This document shows, piece by piece, positions 1 to 11,054 of a stretch of 64,000 nt of DNA. Numbering within the stretch: position 1 is the first letter of the stretch; every line of letters begins with the position of its first letter. The translations under genes and the position numbers were made by a program. The DNA lies in contig NC_092679.1 of NCBI RefSeq assembly GCF_964355755.1, positions 12,700,932-12,764,931 of the forward strand. Direction: 5' to 3'. The notes beneath the pieces were generated by a model. That model made no database searches. It was not told the DNA's origin and saw only the letters and a program-made list of their open reading frames with translations. The DNA comes from Antedon mediterranea. Taxonomy: Eukaryota > Echinodermata > Crinoidea > Comatulida > Antedonidae.

Positions 1-560
1 GATCCAAGCTATTTAAAATCGATTGTATTTTGGCTAGATTTGCAACATGCAATTTTAACAGGCAGGGGTGGTTGCAGAGGACTATTTTAAGGGTGTTGGC
101 CAAGAAGAGTCCAGCCGCAAAACCACATATTTGGCCCAAAGAGGAGCGATGCAAATTTTTTTTAATTACACCACTAGATGGCCGGAAATTAATTAATTAA
201 ATTTAATTAGCAATTATAATGAGTACAAATTATTTATTATCAAATCATAATTTTAAAAAGCTAAACAAAAAATAAGAGGCTGCTGCTATAAATATTTTGA
301 GCAAAAGGTTTAATTGTATTATTTTGAAATAAATGCTAAATAAGTCAGTAAAACCACAATTAGCAAAATTTATTTTCATTTATCCACTATAAACTGTATA
401 AACAGTGTTGCCTAAACAACACTCCAGAAAAAAATATTGAAATTTGCAGAAAGAAGGAATTGCCCAGGCAACACCCCCGCGTCTGCCCCTATTACCCACA
501 AATTGATTTTTATTGCTTCTAAACAAATTTTCAGTATAGATGTAAAAAAAACTAGAAATT
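1..560. repeat. Segment related to the flank upstream of FReD gene 4
   Basis: No gene is visible. Several stretches resemble 50590-51000 in the same order: a 'ggttgcagaggactattttaagg' type block (here 70-92, there near 50608-50630) and a 'gctaaacaaaaaataagagg' type block (here 261-280, there near 50862-50880) followed by a shared 'gatattgagcaaaatgtt'-like stretch. This suggests a diverged segmental duplication of the FReD locus flank. The exact limits are not resolved by eye. Confidence 0.5.
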
Positions 561-564
561 AATT

Positions 565-1760
565 TAACTTTGACGAATTATTGTTGGATCATTTTTATAA
601 TTTTATGGACATTAATATTTTTTAAACATGCACGTATGCGAACATACGATCGGAAAATGTTGATGTATGCCTTCCTATTATACGCTTATAGTGCTGAGTT
701 GTGTATATTATATGCCATATACATTAAGTACAGTATATACTGTATATCTATATACCGTGTAGCATTGGTGAAATTACGGACACACATCATGTTCTAATTT
801 TTTGGCATTGATAACATTATCAAAATAAACTTGTGGATAACAATATCGAAAGATAATGAATTGAGCAATAAAATATAACAATTGGAAGAAAATTTGGCAC
901 GTAGAAGCGTGGTGCGCGCTCTTTAAAATTTGTATAACTTTGACGAAAGAGATGAAAAAACTACTTTTTAACTTCAACTGGCCATATGATAACGTTACAA
1001 CATCCGATAGACCTAATTTTTAAATAAATTCATATCTACATTTTACAAGCTCTCATAATAAGTTATAAAAATCAAGGTCAACTTTATTTCAGAAGAGCTG
1101 CAAGGTATTCAAATATCCGTTGTAGGTGAAATTACGTAATCAGCGTTATTTACATTTTTAGACATGATGAAATCATCTAAATGGAAATGTTGGCAACTCA
1201 TGAGTAACATAATTGGTTGAGGTAGAATATATTAAAAATTAAAAGAAAATCGATCACAGATAAGCGAGATGCCCTCTGTTCAATATGATTGTCTAAGATG
1301 AAACGAAAAAAATCCAATTTTTTTATTTATGTGGCCAAATGATGACATAATTTTGTACGTCTAATATGTACATGATGCATTCATAACTCCTCCAACTCAT
1401 TGGCTTCCATAATCAGTTAAAAAAAATGGAGGTAAGCGTCCATTCTGAAGAGTTATATTTATATATTATAAGACCTTATTTTTTACCGTTTTTGACACTT
1501 TTGTGCAATTAATGTGCGCATTTTGTCATTTTTTAACCTGCTCGTATAGCGTTATTTAAAGTCGGAATAGACTCAAATTTGGTGAATGTAATTTTGAGCT
1601 TTTTAAATTTTTAACGCGCGATTTCACTATTAATTTTTATTTTATTTGCTATTCTTTTTACCCTTGACATGCAGTTTATGTATAGTGAATTTTATTGACA
1701 TGTGATTACAAGTAATATTGAGATATGATCGATAATGTGATTTCACAAAATTGCGTATAA
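565..1760 (-). repeat. Degenerate reverse-orientation relative of the Helitron-like family
   Basis: The stretch around 690-830 (tandem 'cagtatatactgtatatc', then a 'tgtagcattggtgaaattacgg' block, then 'gataacattatc') reads as a diverged reverse complement of the 3' part of the repeat at 22327-23902. A similar block is at 13380-13460. ORFs here (570-797, 774-977) are AT-rich noise. Boundaries are approximate. Confidence 0.4.
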
Positions 1761-1815
1761 ATTACGTCACAGATGAGTGAACTTTTTGAGATAATTGTTA
1801 CACAAAATAGTGTAA

Positions 1816-2015
1816 AGGTAAAGTAAAGGCGAGTCCCGTGTTCTCTGAACGTAGGGGAATGAGCTGTTAGGAGCTCATTGTACTAAGCCTCGGCATTATG
1901 TGGTAGGGTGGCCAGTTCCTTTCCACGCCGCCTTTTTTCTCGCTAGTATTTTCAACCAGGTACTCATTTTACAGCTGAGTGAACTGGGAGTTGTCGGGCA
2001 TTGAAAAAATTGACC
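1816..2015 (-). repeat. SINE-like dispersed repeat (unclassified)
   Basis: A less AT-rich patch with a compact block reading 'ggtactcattttacagctg' and a run around 1835-1870 with 'gagctgttaggagctcattg'. Its composition and phrasing resemble SINE bodies in marine invertebrates, but this is from memory and no second copy is in the window. The ORF on the minus strand (1896-2168) is not credible as a gene. Confidence 0.3.
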
Positions 2016-2169
2016 TTTGTGACATTGTTTTTGCAGCGGTATACTTTCAATAAGTTCAAACAAACAACAAAATAAGACAGACTCAAAAATACTTTTAATG
2101 CAGTGTTTAGTTGTTTCAAATACAATCACAAACTTTAAAAAGTATGCAAAACTCCATGAAGGTGCCATA

Positions 2170-2965
2170 CTATAAATACGTTATAAAATCAGTTTTTAAT
2201 CTAATAACAACAAGAAGCGTGTTAAGTAAAATTTCTGTGGAATTATTTAACATACCCATAAGTGCAAAGAAATAGCTTATTATAGAGGCTGTTCTTTTAT
2301 TCTAAACCAAATTTTTTTTTTAAATAGAAATGAATCCTTTGGTTATAAGTAACCCAAACATTACCAAAGTATAGTTTATATGAATTTCAAGTATAAAAGT
2401 ACAAGAAAAAAAAAATGTGGTACATGGTATTAAATGAATGAAAGTAACAAGCATTGAAGATATTTAACATGAAATTATCTTTATACATTTAAGATGTAGT
2501 AGAAAATCAATTTCTATACATACAAATCAAGTATTGAAGTCTGACATAAATGAGCAATTCATAATATTATTTTTAGGGAAAAACACTCTCAATATTATAT
2601 AATTATTTAAATGTGATTTAAAAATAAAACCCTCCATCATTAAAACATTCATGTAACTATGTTAAAACTGGTGTTCAAAATATAACTACCACTGTATGTG
2701 ATAAAAATAACTTTATGATTGTGTTTCCCAACAATAATATTAAACAAAAATTGCAAAATATTTTTTTTTAAATTGGAATTAAGACTTTGAATTAAGCTTG
2801 ATTAAAACAATAAAAACATATTAACAATAACAAAACTGAATGTCATTATTGTATTAAACATGTTAGCACTTAATTACTAACATTTTAAAGCTATCATTGC
2901 AACAATAAAAACTAAATTGTCTAAAGTCTGAATGCTCAAGCATTCAAAGAAACATAACAATTGAA
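2170..2965. other. AT-rich stretch with no recognisable feature
   Basis: Only AT-rich sequence with short homopolymers. It could hold 3' untranslated sequence of the minus-strand HECT-like gene, but nothing shows this directly. Confidence 0.4.
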
Positions 2966-4419
2966 TAAGATCAGCTATCAACAACATTTTTGGTTTGAGA
3001 AAAGAACCGTGTAAAGCTGGTACAAAATTTTAGCATACATGTTAATTCTTGGCATGACATCTCATTAATTGCTTCCCGTAACCACTCTTTCTCTTTATGA
3101 ACATTCTCCAGAGTATCCCACTCTACTATGTCTACCATCAACTCGGGTGTCATATCCACATGTTTCATTAGGAAAATAGAACACATTTCATTGCATCTTT
3201 CAATGAATGGCCTAAGTTCTGTATACTGAAGGCCATCTCTTATGCTTCAGTATCACTTTCTTTTGCATCAGATGTAGGACTAAGAGGTAATAAATAGTCA
3301 CTAATGTTACTGTTAGTTGTACTAACAATATCTCGGGAAGGCAACAAGTACACCCTCTTGTTTCCATATAAACGATGCAAAAGCTGTGCATTCCTTTCTT
3401 GATCATCAGTTAAACGTAGTTTAGTTAATCGTGAACCCATTCCAATCATAAACTCAAACCTAGAAGATATAATTTATAAAATGTAGATGACAAAATGTTA
3501 TGTTATTTACTGAAGGGAGGTGAAAGCTGTACACAAGGCATTCTTTTTTTTCTGACTTAAAACGCTCAGCACCTAAATATCAAGGTACAGTTCATTTATT
3601 ATTATAGTTATTTATTAAAAACATTCAGAATATGTACTGGTGTGTATATTGTAATGACCAATCAAAAATTATTCTGATCTTAACTGTACATCATATCATT
3701 GCACACAGGTTAACAAACTTCTTATGTTGGTACTATCACATTATATTGAAAGCTCAAAGTTAAGATTTTGCAAGGCATTTTGTTTAATCTTTTGAAGATG
3801 AAAAGGAAGCTGGAATATTGTTTCTATGAATCAGTCATGCTTGTAACCAATCAGAATCCCACTTTCGCTGAGCAAAAACTTATTCAAAATATTTTTTTGC
3901 AAATCAAACATTGCTTGTAAACTAAATTTAACATTTTAGTTTTCACTACAGTTACAGTACTTTATTTTAAATTTAAATAAATCAAAAGAACTTACTTATT
4001 TGGATCACTTTCAATTTCCAATATATCTGAAAACATATTTTCCAATTTTTTGTAAACTTCTTTTGCTGTCATGCATTGTTCTAGTTCAACATGATGATAA
4101 ACATGACCTGTAGTGTTAAAAGTAAATTTCATGATACATAATCAGTAAATATGATTTCTCATGTAGACAAAAACAAAAATAGGCCATGTTGAACCTTGAA
4201 AATGTTTATCAACTTTCAAAAGATTGAAAAAAAAATTCAATTTATTTTTTACTCAAGACACTGTTCTATACTTTTTATATATTTATTCATGAATTGAGGA
4301 ATTTTGTTTAAAAAAGTTCATTACCTAAATGTTTAGACTATAAATACATTTTTTTAAGTGAATGTGCCAAAAAAGTTTCTGAAACAAAAATTGGTAAGAA
4401 ACAATATTTTTAGTTGCGT

Positions 4420-4561
4420 GTACGCGACTCTATAGTTCACTATGTCGGTCGGTCGGTCTGTCTGTTGGTCCGGTATCACTATGCGTTTTAGCACGCGACT
4501 TATGGCTGTTGGCCTTGTTGGTTATCCGCTCTTGGCGGATAACCTCTTGTTATTGTCAGGA

Positions 4562-4592
<31 letters not shown>

Positions 4593-5742
4593 CTATGTTA
4601 TTCTTCTTTTTTTCCCAAAATTTTGTGTCACGTGTATCTCAAATTCTGATCAACATTACATCGTATAACTTTGTCAGAAGATTTACCTCTATGTGTAGAA
4701 GTGCAGGACAGCTCGTTTTTTTACTTTAGAGTCGCGCAGCGTAAGCTACGCACGATTTTATGAATTTCGCGTATTTAACATAGACTAAAAAGCAAAAGTC
4801 ATTTTGTAATGACACTTGGTGAACATTTAAGTCATATCAAGGGCAAACTTTCTATGGATTAAAAATGGCATGTTTGACATAAAGTTACACGCGCACGCGC
4901 GTTTAAAATTTCAAATTGCGAAAAATTCATTTCTAATCAACTTTCTACGCGTTTCAGGTCATTTTGAGCATTTCAAAAATTCCCACGCGTGCGCATATTT
5001 TTTACGCGCGCGTGCGCACGTAGCGCAAAAACATCTTTTTTTTGCTTGATTTTTGTTTTTTCAGCCTTTTCTAGTACATTTACCAATTTTCAATCAATTT
5101 CGACTTAAAATCACGTCATACGAGCACGTAGAATTGAACAATTTGCGCGCGTTTTTGATGAAAAAGTTCAAAAATTTGTGAAAATTATGCCTTTTTTTAA
5201 AAAGTCATAGATTCTAAACTCCGAGGTGAAAATATTTAAAATTTCAGATTCTGGAAGTAGATGAGTTGTTTTTCTCGAATCATGCATTGATATGGCTAAC
5301 CAGACATTGTGACGTCATCGTATGGCCACCCGAATATAAAATATAGGATTTTTTTCTCTTTCGTCATAGCTCGTCAATTTAATAGAGCGCATCTCTACTT
5401 ATCCTTATTCCATTTCACTCAATTTTTTTATATTGTCTAGATCAATCAATTACCTTTCGCATGATCCACCATTTTAAAAATTGTGATGACGTCATCATGT
5501 TCAAATGCGTCAATAACTTTGGTCACTTATTTTCACCTATTCTGCACTGTATGTAGTACGTATACAGTATATAGTGTTATACCGTATATACTTAGACGCG
5601 ACGCAACATAGAGAGCGCACTAACGTTTTTCAATGCCATAATCGTTTTATTTTTTTGCGCGCACTATTCTAACGTATGACGTGCACGTGGCTTTTGCACT
5701 GCGGATAACCTAACTCGTCCGTAGTGACGAGTTCAAATCTAG
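4420..5742 (+). mobile_element. Non-autonomous Helitron-like element, copy A
   Basis: The 3' end matches Helitron structure: an 8-bp stem (AACTCGTC at 5712-5719, GACGAGTT at 5726-5733) followed by a short spacer and CTAG at 5739-5742, with T as the next base. The same end is found in the copy at 22327-23902. A 29-T run lies at 4564-4592. Shared internal blocks include 'acgcgcgtttaaaatttc' and 'gtgacgtcatcgtatggcc'. The 5' end is not clear; 'TCTATAG' near 4429 is only a candidate. No Rep/helicase ORF is present. It lies in an intron of the minus-strand HECT-like gene. It has TGACGTCA palindromes at 5310-5317 and 5487-5494. Confidence 0.6.
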
Positions 5743-5850
5743 TTTTTATTAGTATTGAATAAAAAAACTGAAATACATAGTAGATTAGGATAATAATCAT
5801 AATAAATAACTAACCTTTTTCATCTAGTTTTCCATAGTAATTTGCCCTGG

Positions 5851-6378
5851 GGTGGATTGCTATAAAACAGTCTTAACTGATGGTCTTAACTCCCCGATTA
5901 AAGCCGGCTTTATCAGATAGACGGTCTTATTAAAGCCACTCCTGATAGACCATTGCTATAAAACAGTCTTGGATAAGACCGCGTAAAGTAACAAATTGAG
6001 GGCGTAGTTTGCGCGTAGAATACCAAATAAGGTAATGTTCGTCACGCTTGTTCAATTCACAATCATAACAGTACGTACATTTCTACGCGAGAAAATCCAT
6101 TCTAGGCCTATATAAGAATAAAATCACCGTTATTATTTGATTTAACACTTAAAACTCGTTTAATTGGTTGTCTTTGACGATAAATAATACGTAAAAGCAA
6201 CAAAAAGAGAGGTTTAAGACTGTTTTAAGACTCCTTCGAGTAGGCTTTAATTTTAAAGACCGTTTACAGGTCAGACCGCGGTATAGCAATGGTCTATAAA
6301 TAAAGACTACTTTCTACGTCACGAATTATAGCCGGCTAAGCGCTAAGACTGTTTATAGACCACTTATAACAATCCGCC
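5851..6378. mobile_element. 528-bp inverted-repeat MITE inside a coding exon
   Basis: Ends are GGTGGATTGCTATAA on the left and its near-perfect reverse complement (TTATAACAATCCGCC) on the right. The flanks carry CCTGG on both sides (5846-5850 and 6379-6383), a 5-bp target duplication. The interior is rich in inverted 'agtctta'/'taagact' motifs (for example 5867-5875 against 6343-6350). There is no ORF, so it is non-autonomous. Excision plus loss of one CCTGG restores an open reading frame in the minus-strand gene. Confidence 0.75.
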
Positions 6379-6834
6379 CCTGGGTATTTGATCGCTTTGT
6401 GATGTATCCAATAAAATGACTTCTTTTAAGTAGAAGTAATTTTGGTTTTGCCTAGAATTAGAGCATGAACGAGACCTTGAATTATCTTGTGTTCTTCTTC
6501 TGGTGGTATTTCTTGATCTTGTTGATGGTGTGGTAAATAAACTATTCATTTCACTATTTAGATCTTGGTGTGGTCTTCTTGTAGTATTTCTATGTGCTTG
6601 AGGTTGAGCATTTGGAGTTACATTCTGAATGATTGTTAAAAAATTGTCATTTGATAGTAGGGATTTGGTTAAATTATCTATATCAGTTGTTGAAAGCGAT
6701 GCCATGGTTTTATTTTTACAGTAGTTATCTGAAACAAAACAAATTATTATTAATAATTAAATTCATCAATACAGATACAGTACTGAATTAACTATCCTAC
6801 TACACAGTACTAGTGATGAAGCTCATATTTTGTT

Positions 6835-7236
6835 ACCTCCGCCAAGGAGGTTATGTTTTCACCCCTGTTGGGTGCGTGGGTGCGCGTGTGTGGGTGTGTT
6901 TGTGTGTGTGTCTGTGAACAGCCTGAAGGCCACAGTTTTTATCAGATTCTCACCAAATTTGGACACAATGATCTATGCCCCAAAAGCTCGGACGAAAAAA
7001 AAATATATAAAAATAAAAAAAACTCTCAGCGGGATTTGAACCAGGGACCTTAACTGTGAGAGGCTGGATACATAACCATTACACCAAACTCTCATCCACA
7101 ACTTTGTAGTGTGCAGTTAGCCTATTTACACTTAGAACTAATAAAAAAAATGTAAAAAAAAAACCATTTTCGGAGGGAATTTTATGTAGGGGAATTTTAC
7201 AGTAGGCGGAGGTTTGTACTCTCGGAGTACCCTCTA
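6835..7236 (-). mobile_element. tRNA-derived element with ACCTCCGCC/GGCGGAGGT ends
   Basis: The outer ends are ACCTCCGCC (6835-6843) and GGCGGAGGT (7205-7213), an inverted pair, with a trailing 'ctctcggagtaccctctag'. On the minus strand, 7022-7100 contains a tRNA-like Pol III promoter: an A-box-like TGGTGTAATGG and a consensus B box GGTTCAAATCC. The acceptor stem does not fold, so this is not a working tRNA. A (GT)n-like run lies at 6880-6915. The 'cctccgccaaggaggttatg' opening is one I recall from repeats in several aquatic animal genomes. Confidence 0.55.
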
Positions 7237-7319
7237 GTTTAGATATATTTTAAAGGATTATTCTACATTACAAGAAGAAGAATAGAATATCGCATTTTGT
7301 TATTTCAGTAGTAAAATAT

Positions 7320-7860
7320 TGATTGTTTTACCCAGGTCTAGTAGGGCTAGCTTACAACTAGCTGGGCTACTACTAGGCTAGGCCATACCCTGCAGGTTTG
7401 GCTAGCCTAACACCAGCCCTACTGCTGTTATCAACTCCAAATGTGTTAACTAACTATATCATGAATAGCAAATCTTGGATTTAGGCTTTAAGTAGGCCTC
7501 ATAAGTAGGCTCACGTCTGACCCTAAAATGTATAAACAAATAAATCCTTTTTTAAATTGATGACAGGTACAGTAAACGCTGACACTTAAGCTGCGTGATG
7601 TAGGCATTTAGCTAGTTTATGCGGTTTGCCTAGTTAGGCCTAGGCGGCACCTATATAATAGGCCTATGTATGCCTCTTGGCCTACTAGTAGACTAGCTAG
7701 CTAGGCTAGCTAGGTCCTGTACTGTTGTAGCTGTACTAGGCTAGGCTAGGCCTAGTAGGCCCTATACTGGTTTACAGCTCTAAGGAATGGGCTACTTTAC
7801 ATACTGTACTGTGTAGGCCTGCCTACCTCAACAATAGGATGACACTGACAGTTGACTATA
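7320..7860. repeat. CTAG/GGCCTA-rich low-complexity patch
   Basis: Dense overlapping tetramers (ctag, taggcc, gctagc), for example at 7690-7770. Similar but smaller patches occur at 36405-36600, 46290-46460, 46690-46730 and 56590-56650. No ORF or RNA is recognised. It lies upstream of the HECT-like gene and could include its promoter, but nothing specific is visible. Confidence 0.5.
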
Positions 7861-8099
7861 GTATAGATAGCCCTAATCAACGATTAAAAGAAGTATGGGT
7901 ATGAATTCCAGATTCCATCCAAACATGTGGTGCATGCTCGTCTCACTTGCTGAATACCATGAGGGTGCGTAGAGGTTATTCGCAGGCGGTGGCAGGCCGC
8001 CGGTCATCTAGCCATTCTAGACGATAAACCCCTTTCGAGAAATGGTATGGTCTTCACGCTTGATTAGAGATCTCTAACCAAGCGTTACAAGTGTACATT

Positions 8100-8300
8100 C
8101 CTTGTTACAACTACATTTTAAAAGTGTACAACTACATTTTAAAAGTGTACAACTACATTTTACAAATGTACAACTACGTTTTACAATTACAAACATGCAT
8201 TTTACAAATACACACACATTTTTAGGTTTACAAATACATTTTGCAATTACACACACACACATTTTAAATGTACACATACATTTTTCAGCTACACACTTTT
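8100..8300. repeat. Degenerate ~21-bp minisatellite
   Basis: Repeats of a 'gtacaactacattttaaaa' type unit: three near-perfect units at 8105-8170, then progressively diverged 'tacaaatacattttgc' units to about 8300, with an (ac)n run near 8250. ORFs on both strands are translations of the repeat and not genes. Confidence 0.7.
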
Positions 8301-8698
8301 GCTGCTTATGGCGCCCCATACGACACAACCAGACATACATGTAATTACAATAAAGTACGAAAATTTTTTAAAATGGGTGTAAGATAAGGTGCGAGATAAA
8401 TTCCAGTCAAAGTATATTGTGTGAAGGAGGATAAATGGACTGGTAAAATGTGAAAGTTAAAATTATTTTACTTAGCGTGGTAATCTGTTGACAGCATGAG
8501 CTGAAGAGGATGAGATGCTCACACTGTCAAAGATGATTGCGAGGGCGCCCTGCAATCACGTGATTATTTATTCGATCTGTCAATTAATCAATCAATTAAT
8601 CGAGGATAGAAATATGATTTAACTAAATAATTAGATTTTGTATTTCAATTCTGGTCATTAAATAATTTGGGATGTCAAAACTGTGGTTGTCGAGGAGG

Positions 8699-8938
8699 TT
8701 AATGTTGTTTGTCCCAATACTTGCATTTACGAGGTCGATGAGGGTTACCAGGTTTTGGGCCATCGTTGCTGCTTCGCCAGGATGCAACTGTCCTCTGAGA
8801 GAGTCGAAGAGTCGAGGCAAAGAATGACTTACAAACTTGCACAGATGATCCATCCTTCAGCTTCAGCCTATACATAAATGATGACTTTCTTCTAGAAACA
8901 CCGGGAAAAACTTTCTTCTGTTTAATTTCAACCTGCAA
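8699..8938 (-). pseudogene. Fragment of a 'CKSFF...RTVASW' family gene, copy 1
   Basis: A 79-residue minus-strand ORF with SRRKSSFMYRLKLKDGS, VQVCKSFFASTLRLS and RTVASW. This pattern (basic patch, aromatic strand, conserved CK-FF, then a helix-turn-like 'S.RTV..W') recurs in uncharacterised invertebrate proteins that I recall as transposon-linked. No start context or complete domain is visible. The matching ORF in copy 2 (11677-11910) differs at a few residues, so both derive from one coding ancestor. Function is not known. Confidence 0.5.
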
Positions 8939-9129
8939 TTAACAAAATAAATTACCAATTGCTCTACTGCTTCCATTATCCAGAATAATTTTAACTCATG
9001 CTGGCCACCAATGGTTTTCTGAAAAGTTATATTAGTGTACTATATGATATTTTCATTCATTTTCCTGACTATAGCCAAAATCCAGTTCCAAATTTTCTCA
9101 ATTTTGACTGAAAGTCATGTAGTAGTGCA

Positions 9130-9576
9130 GACTGCAAACCACCACATACATAGATATTAGACCTTCCTCCAGCCAGATGCAAAGTAACTGTAGGCTTTCT
9201 TGTCCTTGTATGACGACATTAGCCACTTACCAAGGTCGTCTACATTGTAGATATTTTTGCATGATATTTGCCGATGTCTGTAGACATAGTTGGGGGAAAT
9301 ATTCACCGAAGACATTCTGGTTACCAATTTAACAAACTTTGATCTGGTAAAACACTATGTGGTGTTTTCAAGTAGATCTGCATACCTCTTTTGCTTTGAT
9401 TTTGCATTCTGGGTCAAGGTGTTCGGTGCTGGTGCCTGTCCAGGTGCATACAGAGCTGCATACACAAGGCTATCAACTCTTTTCTACCAGAAACTTTCAA
9501 TTTCTGTTGCCTAAAAAAAGTCCTTTAGGGCTTCCATGTTCCAATGATTAATCTCGTCGATCGATATGTTGCTCAT
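9130..9576 (-). pseudogene. Decayed SAP-like gene fragment, copy 1
   Basis: The minus strand opens with an ATG at 9576 giving MSNISIDEINHWNMEALKDF, then an early stop. Beyond a frameshift it continues KVSGRKEELIALVYAA, which together form a SAP-type DNA-binding helix-extension-helix. Farther along (about 9300-9160) another frame reads KNIYNVDDLGKWLMSSYKDK, then KAYSYFASGW. I associate that combination with invertebrate proteins carrying a SWIM zinc finger and YqaJ-like nuclease, but neither of those domains is present here. It is a relic with several frame breaks. Confidence 0.5.
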
Positions 9577-9639
9577 TGTTGTTAAATGTATCGATTTTAT
9601 TTGAATTAATTATTTAATGACTAAGGGACGTAGTTCATT

Positions 9640-9870
9640 CTTCATCAAGTAACTGAATTTCGATTTCTGATATAAGTTGTTGAATTTTAAGTTTAACTTC
9701 AATTTGCTGTCGCTTAGGAAATGTTTTTGTCGTCTCTGCCATAGCACAAAAAAAACATCTACATCGCTCTTTCCTGTTTTTTTGCTTTTTTTGCAATTAG
9801 CTCCACTATGGCTTGTTTTCGTTGGTCTTTTACTGCTGCTGCTGGATTGTTTACTTTCTACGTCTTCATT
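9640..9870 (-). pseudogene. BESS-motif gene fragment, frameshifted (copy 1)
   Basis: The minus strand reads SSSSSKRPTK, then KKTGKSDVDVFF, as in copy 2. The poly-A/T tract at about 9750 is one base different in the frame, so the reading switches away from the BESS helix. The open version is at 12941-13219. Confidence 0.55.
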
Positions 9871-9914
9871 AAGATTAGTGGATGTTCTATATAAATTGAT
9901 AATGAAGTATACAT

Positions 9915-10640
9915 AAGTATGTAAATCCGAAGTAGACTGATGATAGTTTGCATTTATGTACAGAATTGTCTTTCAGTATGTACAGTAGGTTACAGTCTAG
10001 TAATATAAACAATTAAATCAGTCAATGTACATAGAAAATCAATTTTTCTGTCCATGTGGTGTAGAACTTATTGTTTCTATAATTAATTTCCTGTACATGA
10101 ATTAAATACCTTGAATACAGTCAAATGTGATTAAAAGAAACAGTGAATTAAAAAATATTGTATTTCATGATATACTTCAGCATGTGAATATTTTGTTATT
10201 ACGATAATTGTTTTTTTTTAATTATTCATTTAACTTAAAGTTACAGAAAGAAAACAAATTTCAACTTACTCCCTAGATTTTTAAAAAGAGTCCAAAAACT
10301 CAAGAATGTTAGCATACTTGTATGCTTTTGTTGGTGTGGCCTCCTCGCCACTTTTTTGTTTGTTTACGCTTACTGTTCATGAAGGCGTCAATGATGTTAC
10401 CCCATGTTCCAATGCTTAATCTCGTCGATCGATACTTTGCTCATTGATTTTATTTTAATTAATTTAACTTTTCCAAATTTGTTTTGTATTCTTTTAACAC
10501 ACCTCTAACTGAACTTGAGATTGTGTCGAGCGGGTGTAAATGGCAACAAAATTTCCCCGGCCTTAATTTCCCCGGAAAACTCCAAAGGATTTGTGATTGC
10601 GCTACCCTCAGCTAATTTCAAAGGAAAATATAGCTTGTCT
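9915..10640. other. No gene; contains a short partial copy of the direct repeat
   Basis: AT-rich. At 10405-10450 the block 'catgttccaatgcttaatctcgtcg' type sequence (start of the SAP-like ORF in the repeats) recurs, so a fourth truncated fragment is present. Nothing else is recognised. Confidence 0.4.
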
Positions 10641-10646
10641 TGATCC

Positions 10647-10922
10647 TCAAATGCAAGCATTGACGAGGTGGATGGACTGTGGGCATTGTCGACTGGCGGG
10701 ATGGTGTCCCTGTGTAATGGATTTGGCTGGGGGATTTCTGAAAGAGAGGTGCTGATAGGTTTGTTGTGATTTTTTTGGCTTATTGGCCTTAATCTCGGCC
10801 ACGGAAGTTACCAGGGTTTTGACGATGTGCTTCATGTCCTTTAATTCTTTATTTATGTCAAGTTCAGGTGGCACGGTTGTAGTTTTTTTTCTTTTTTGGT
10901 GCCGTCTTTTCCGTCCTGACAT
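10647..10922 (-). CDS. Short basic/coiled-coil ORF, unknown
   Basis: A 91-residue ORF beginning MSGRKRRHQKRKKTT with ATG at 10922. It has a strongly basic N-terminus, then a predicted amphipathic stretch (DINKELKDMKHIVKTLVTSV), then a Pro/Ser/Gln-rich tail. Longer versions of the ORF upstream use no better start. The layout (basic head, short coiled coil) resembles accessory proteins of mobile elements, but no family is recognised. It lies between the two direct repeats. It may be an exon or chance. Confidence 0.25.
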   Translation of the reverse strand: MSGRKRRHQKRKKTTTVPPELDINKELKDMKHIVKTLVTSVAEIKANKPKKSQQTYQHLSFRNPPAKSITQGHHPASRQCPQSIHLVNACI

Positions 10923-11054
10923 GGTGTATCTGTAAGAAAATCTTTGTGTGTCTTCGAAAATCTTCGAATGTGTGTCGACGGATATCATCAAGTTGCAGAA
11001 GTGGGGCAGGGGTGTGCTGCAACCATGTTAAAGAAGATAGTTTGCCGCCGACCA

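Larger units (their letters stand above)
2971..6705 (-). pseudogene. HECT-like gene with a coding exon split by a MITE
   Basis: A minus-strand gene assembled from ORFs and splice sites. The coding start is the ATG at 6705 (ACCATGG context, with a TTTCAG acceptor just upstream). Coding runs 6705-6379, resumes at 5845-5815 (donor GTTAGT), then exons 4107-3996 (acceptor TACAG, donor GTAAGT) and 3459-3240 (acceptor TTCTAG, stop TAA). Without the element at 5851-6378 and one CCTGG, phases agree at every junction and total 690 nt (229 aa). The product has a Ser/Arg-rich N-terminus, a YFYLKEVILL block, MTAKEVYKKLENMF, and FEFMIGMGSRLTKLRL, an arrangement I recall from the region before HECT domains in invertebrate G2E3-like proteins. 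Past the stop, another frame (3230-2971) continues with WLREAINEMS and LTCMLKFCTSFTRF, resembling the end of a HECT C-lobe, so a further frameshift or missed intron is likely. As the window stands the gene looks broken. Family assignment is tentative. Confidence 0.6.
8321..9873. repeat. Large direct repeat, copy 1 (empty TTAA site)
   Basis: Near-identical in long stretches to 11309-13177, from 'gacacaacc' at its left end to the Ser-codon run near 9838. This copy has ~36 extra bases around 9222-9258 and lacks the 349-bp element that interrupts copy 2. The uninterrupted TTAA is at 8939-8942. It carries decayed minus-strand gene pieces, listed separately. Partial third and fourth copies are at 17029-17275 and about 10385-10470. 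Confidence 0.8.

Noticed and set aside
4442-4729. Plus-strand ORF with poly-Phe
   Set aside because: Translation of the 29-T run in the Helitron-like element.
7022-7100. Functional tRNA gene on the minus strand
   Set aside because: The acceptor stem does not pair; it is embedded in a repeat with inverted ends.
8100-8300. CRISPR-like array or cysteine-rich coding repeat
   Set aside because: Units are contiguous and degenerate with no spacers; the open frames on both strands are translations of the repeat.
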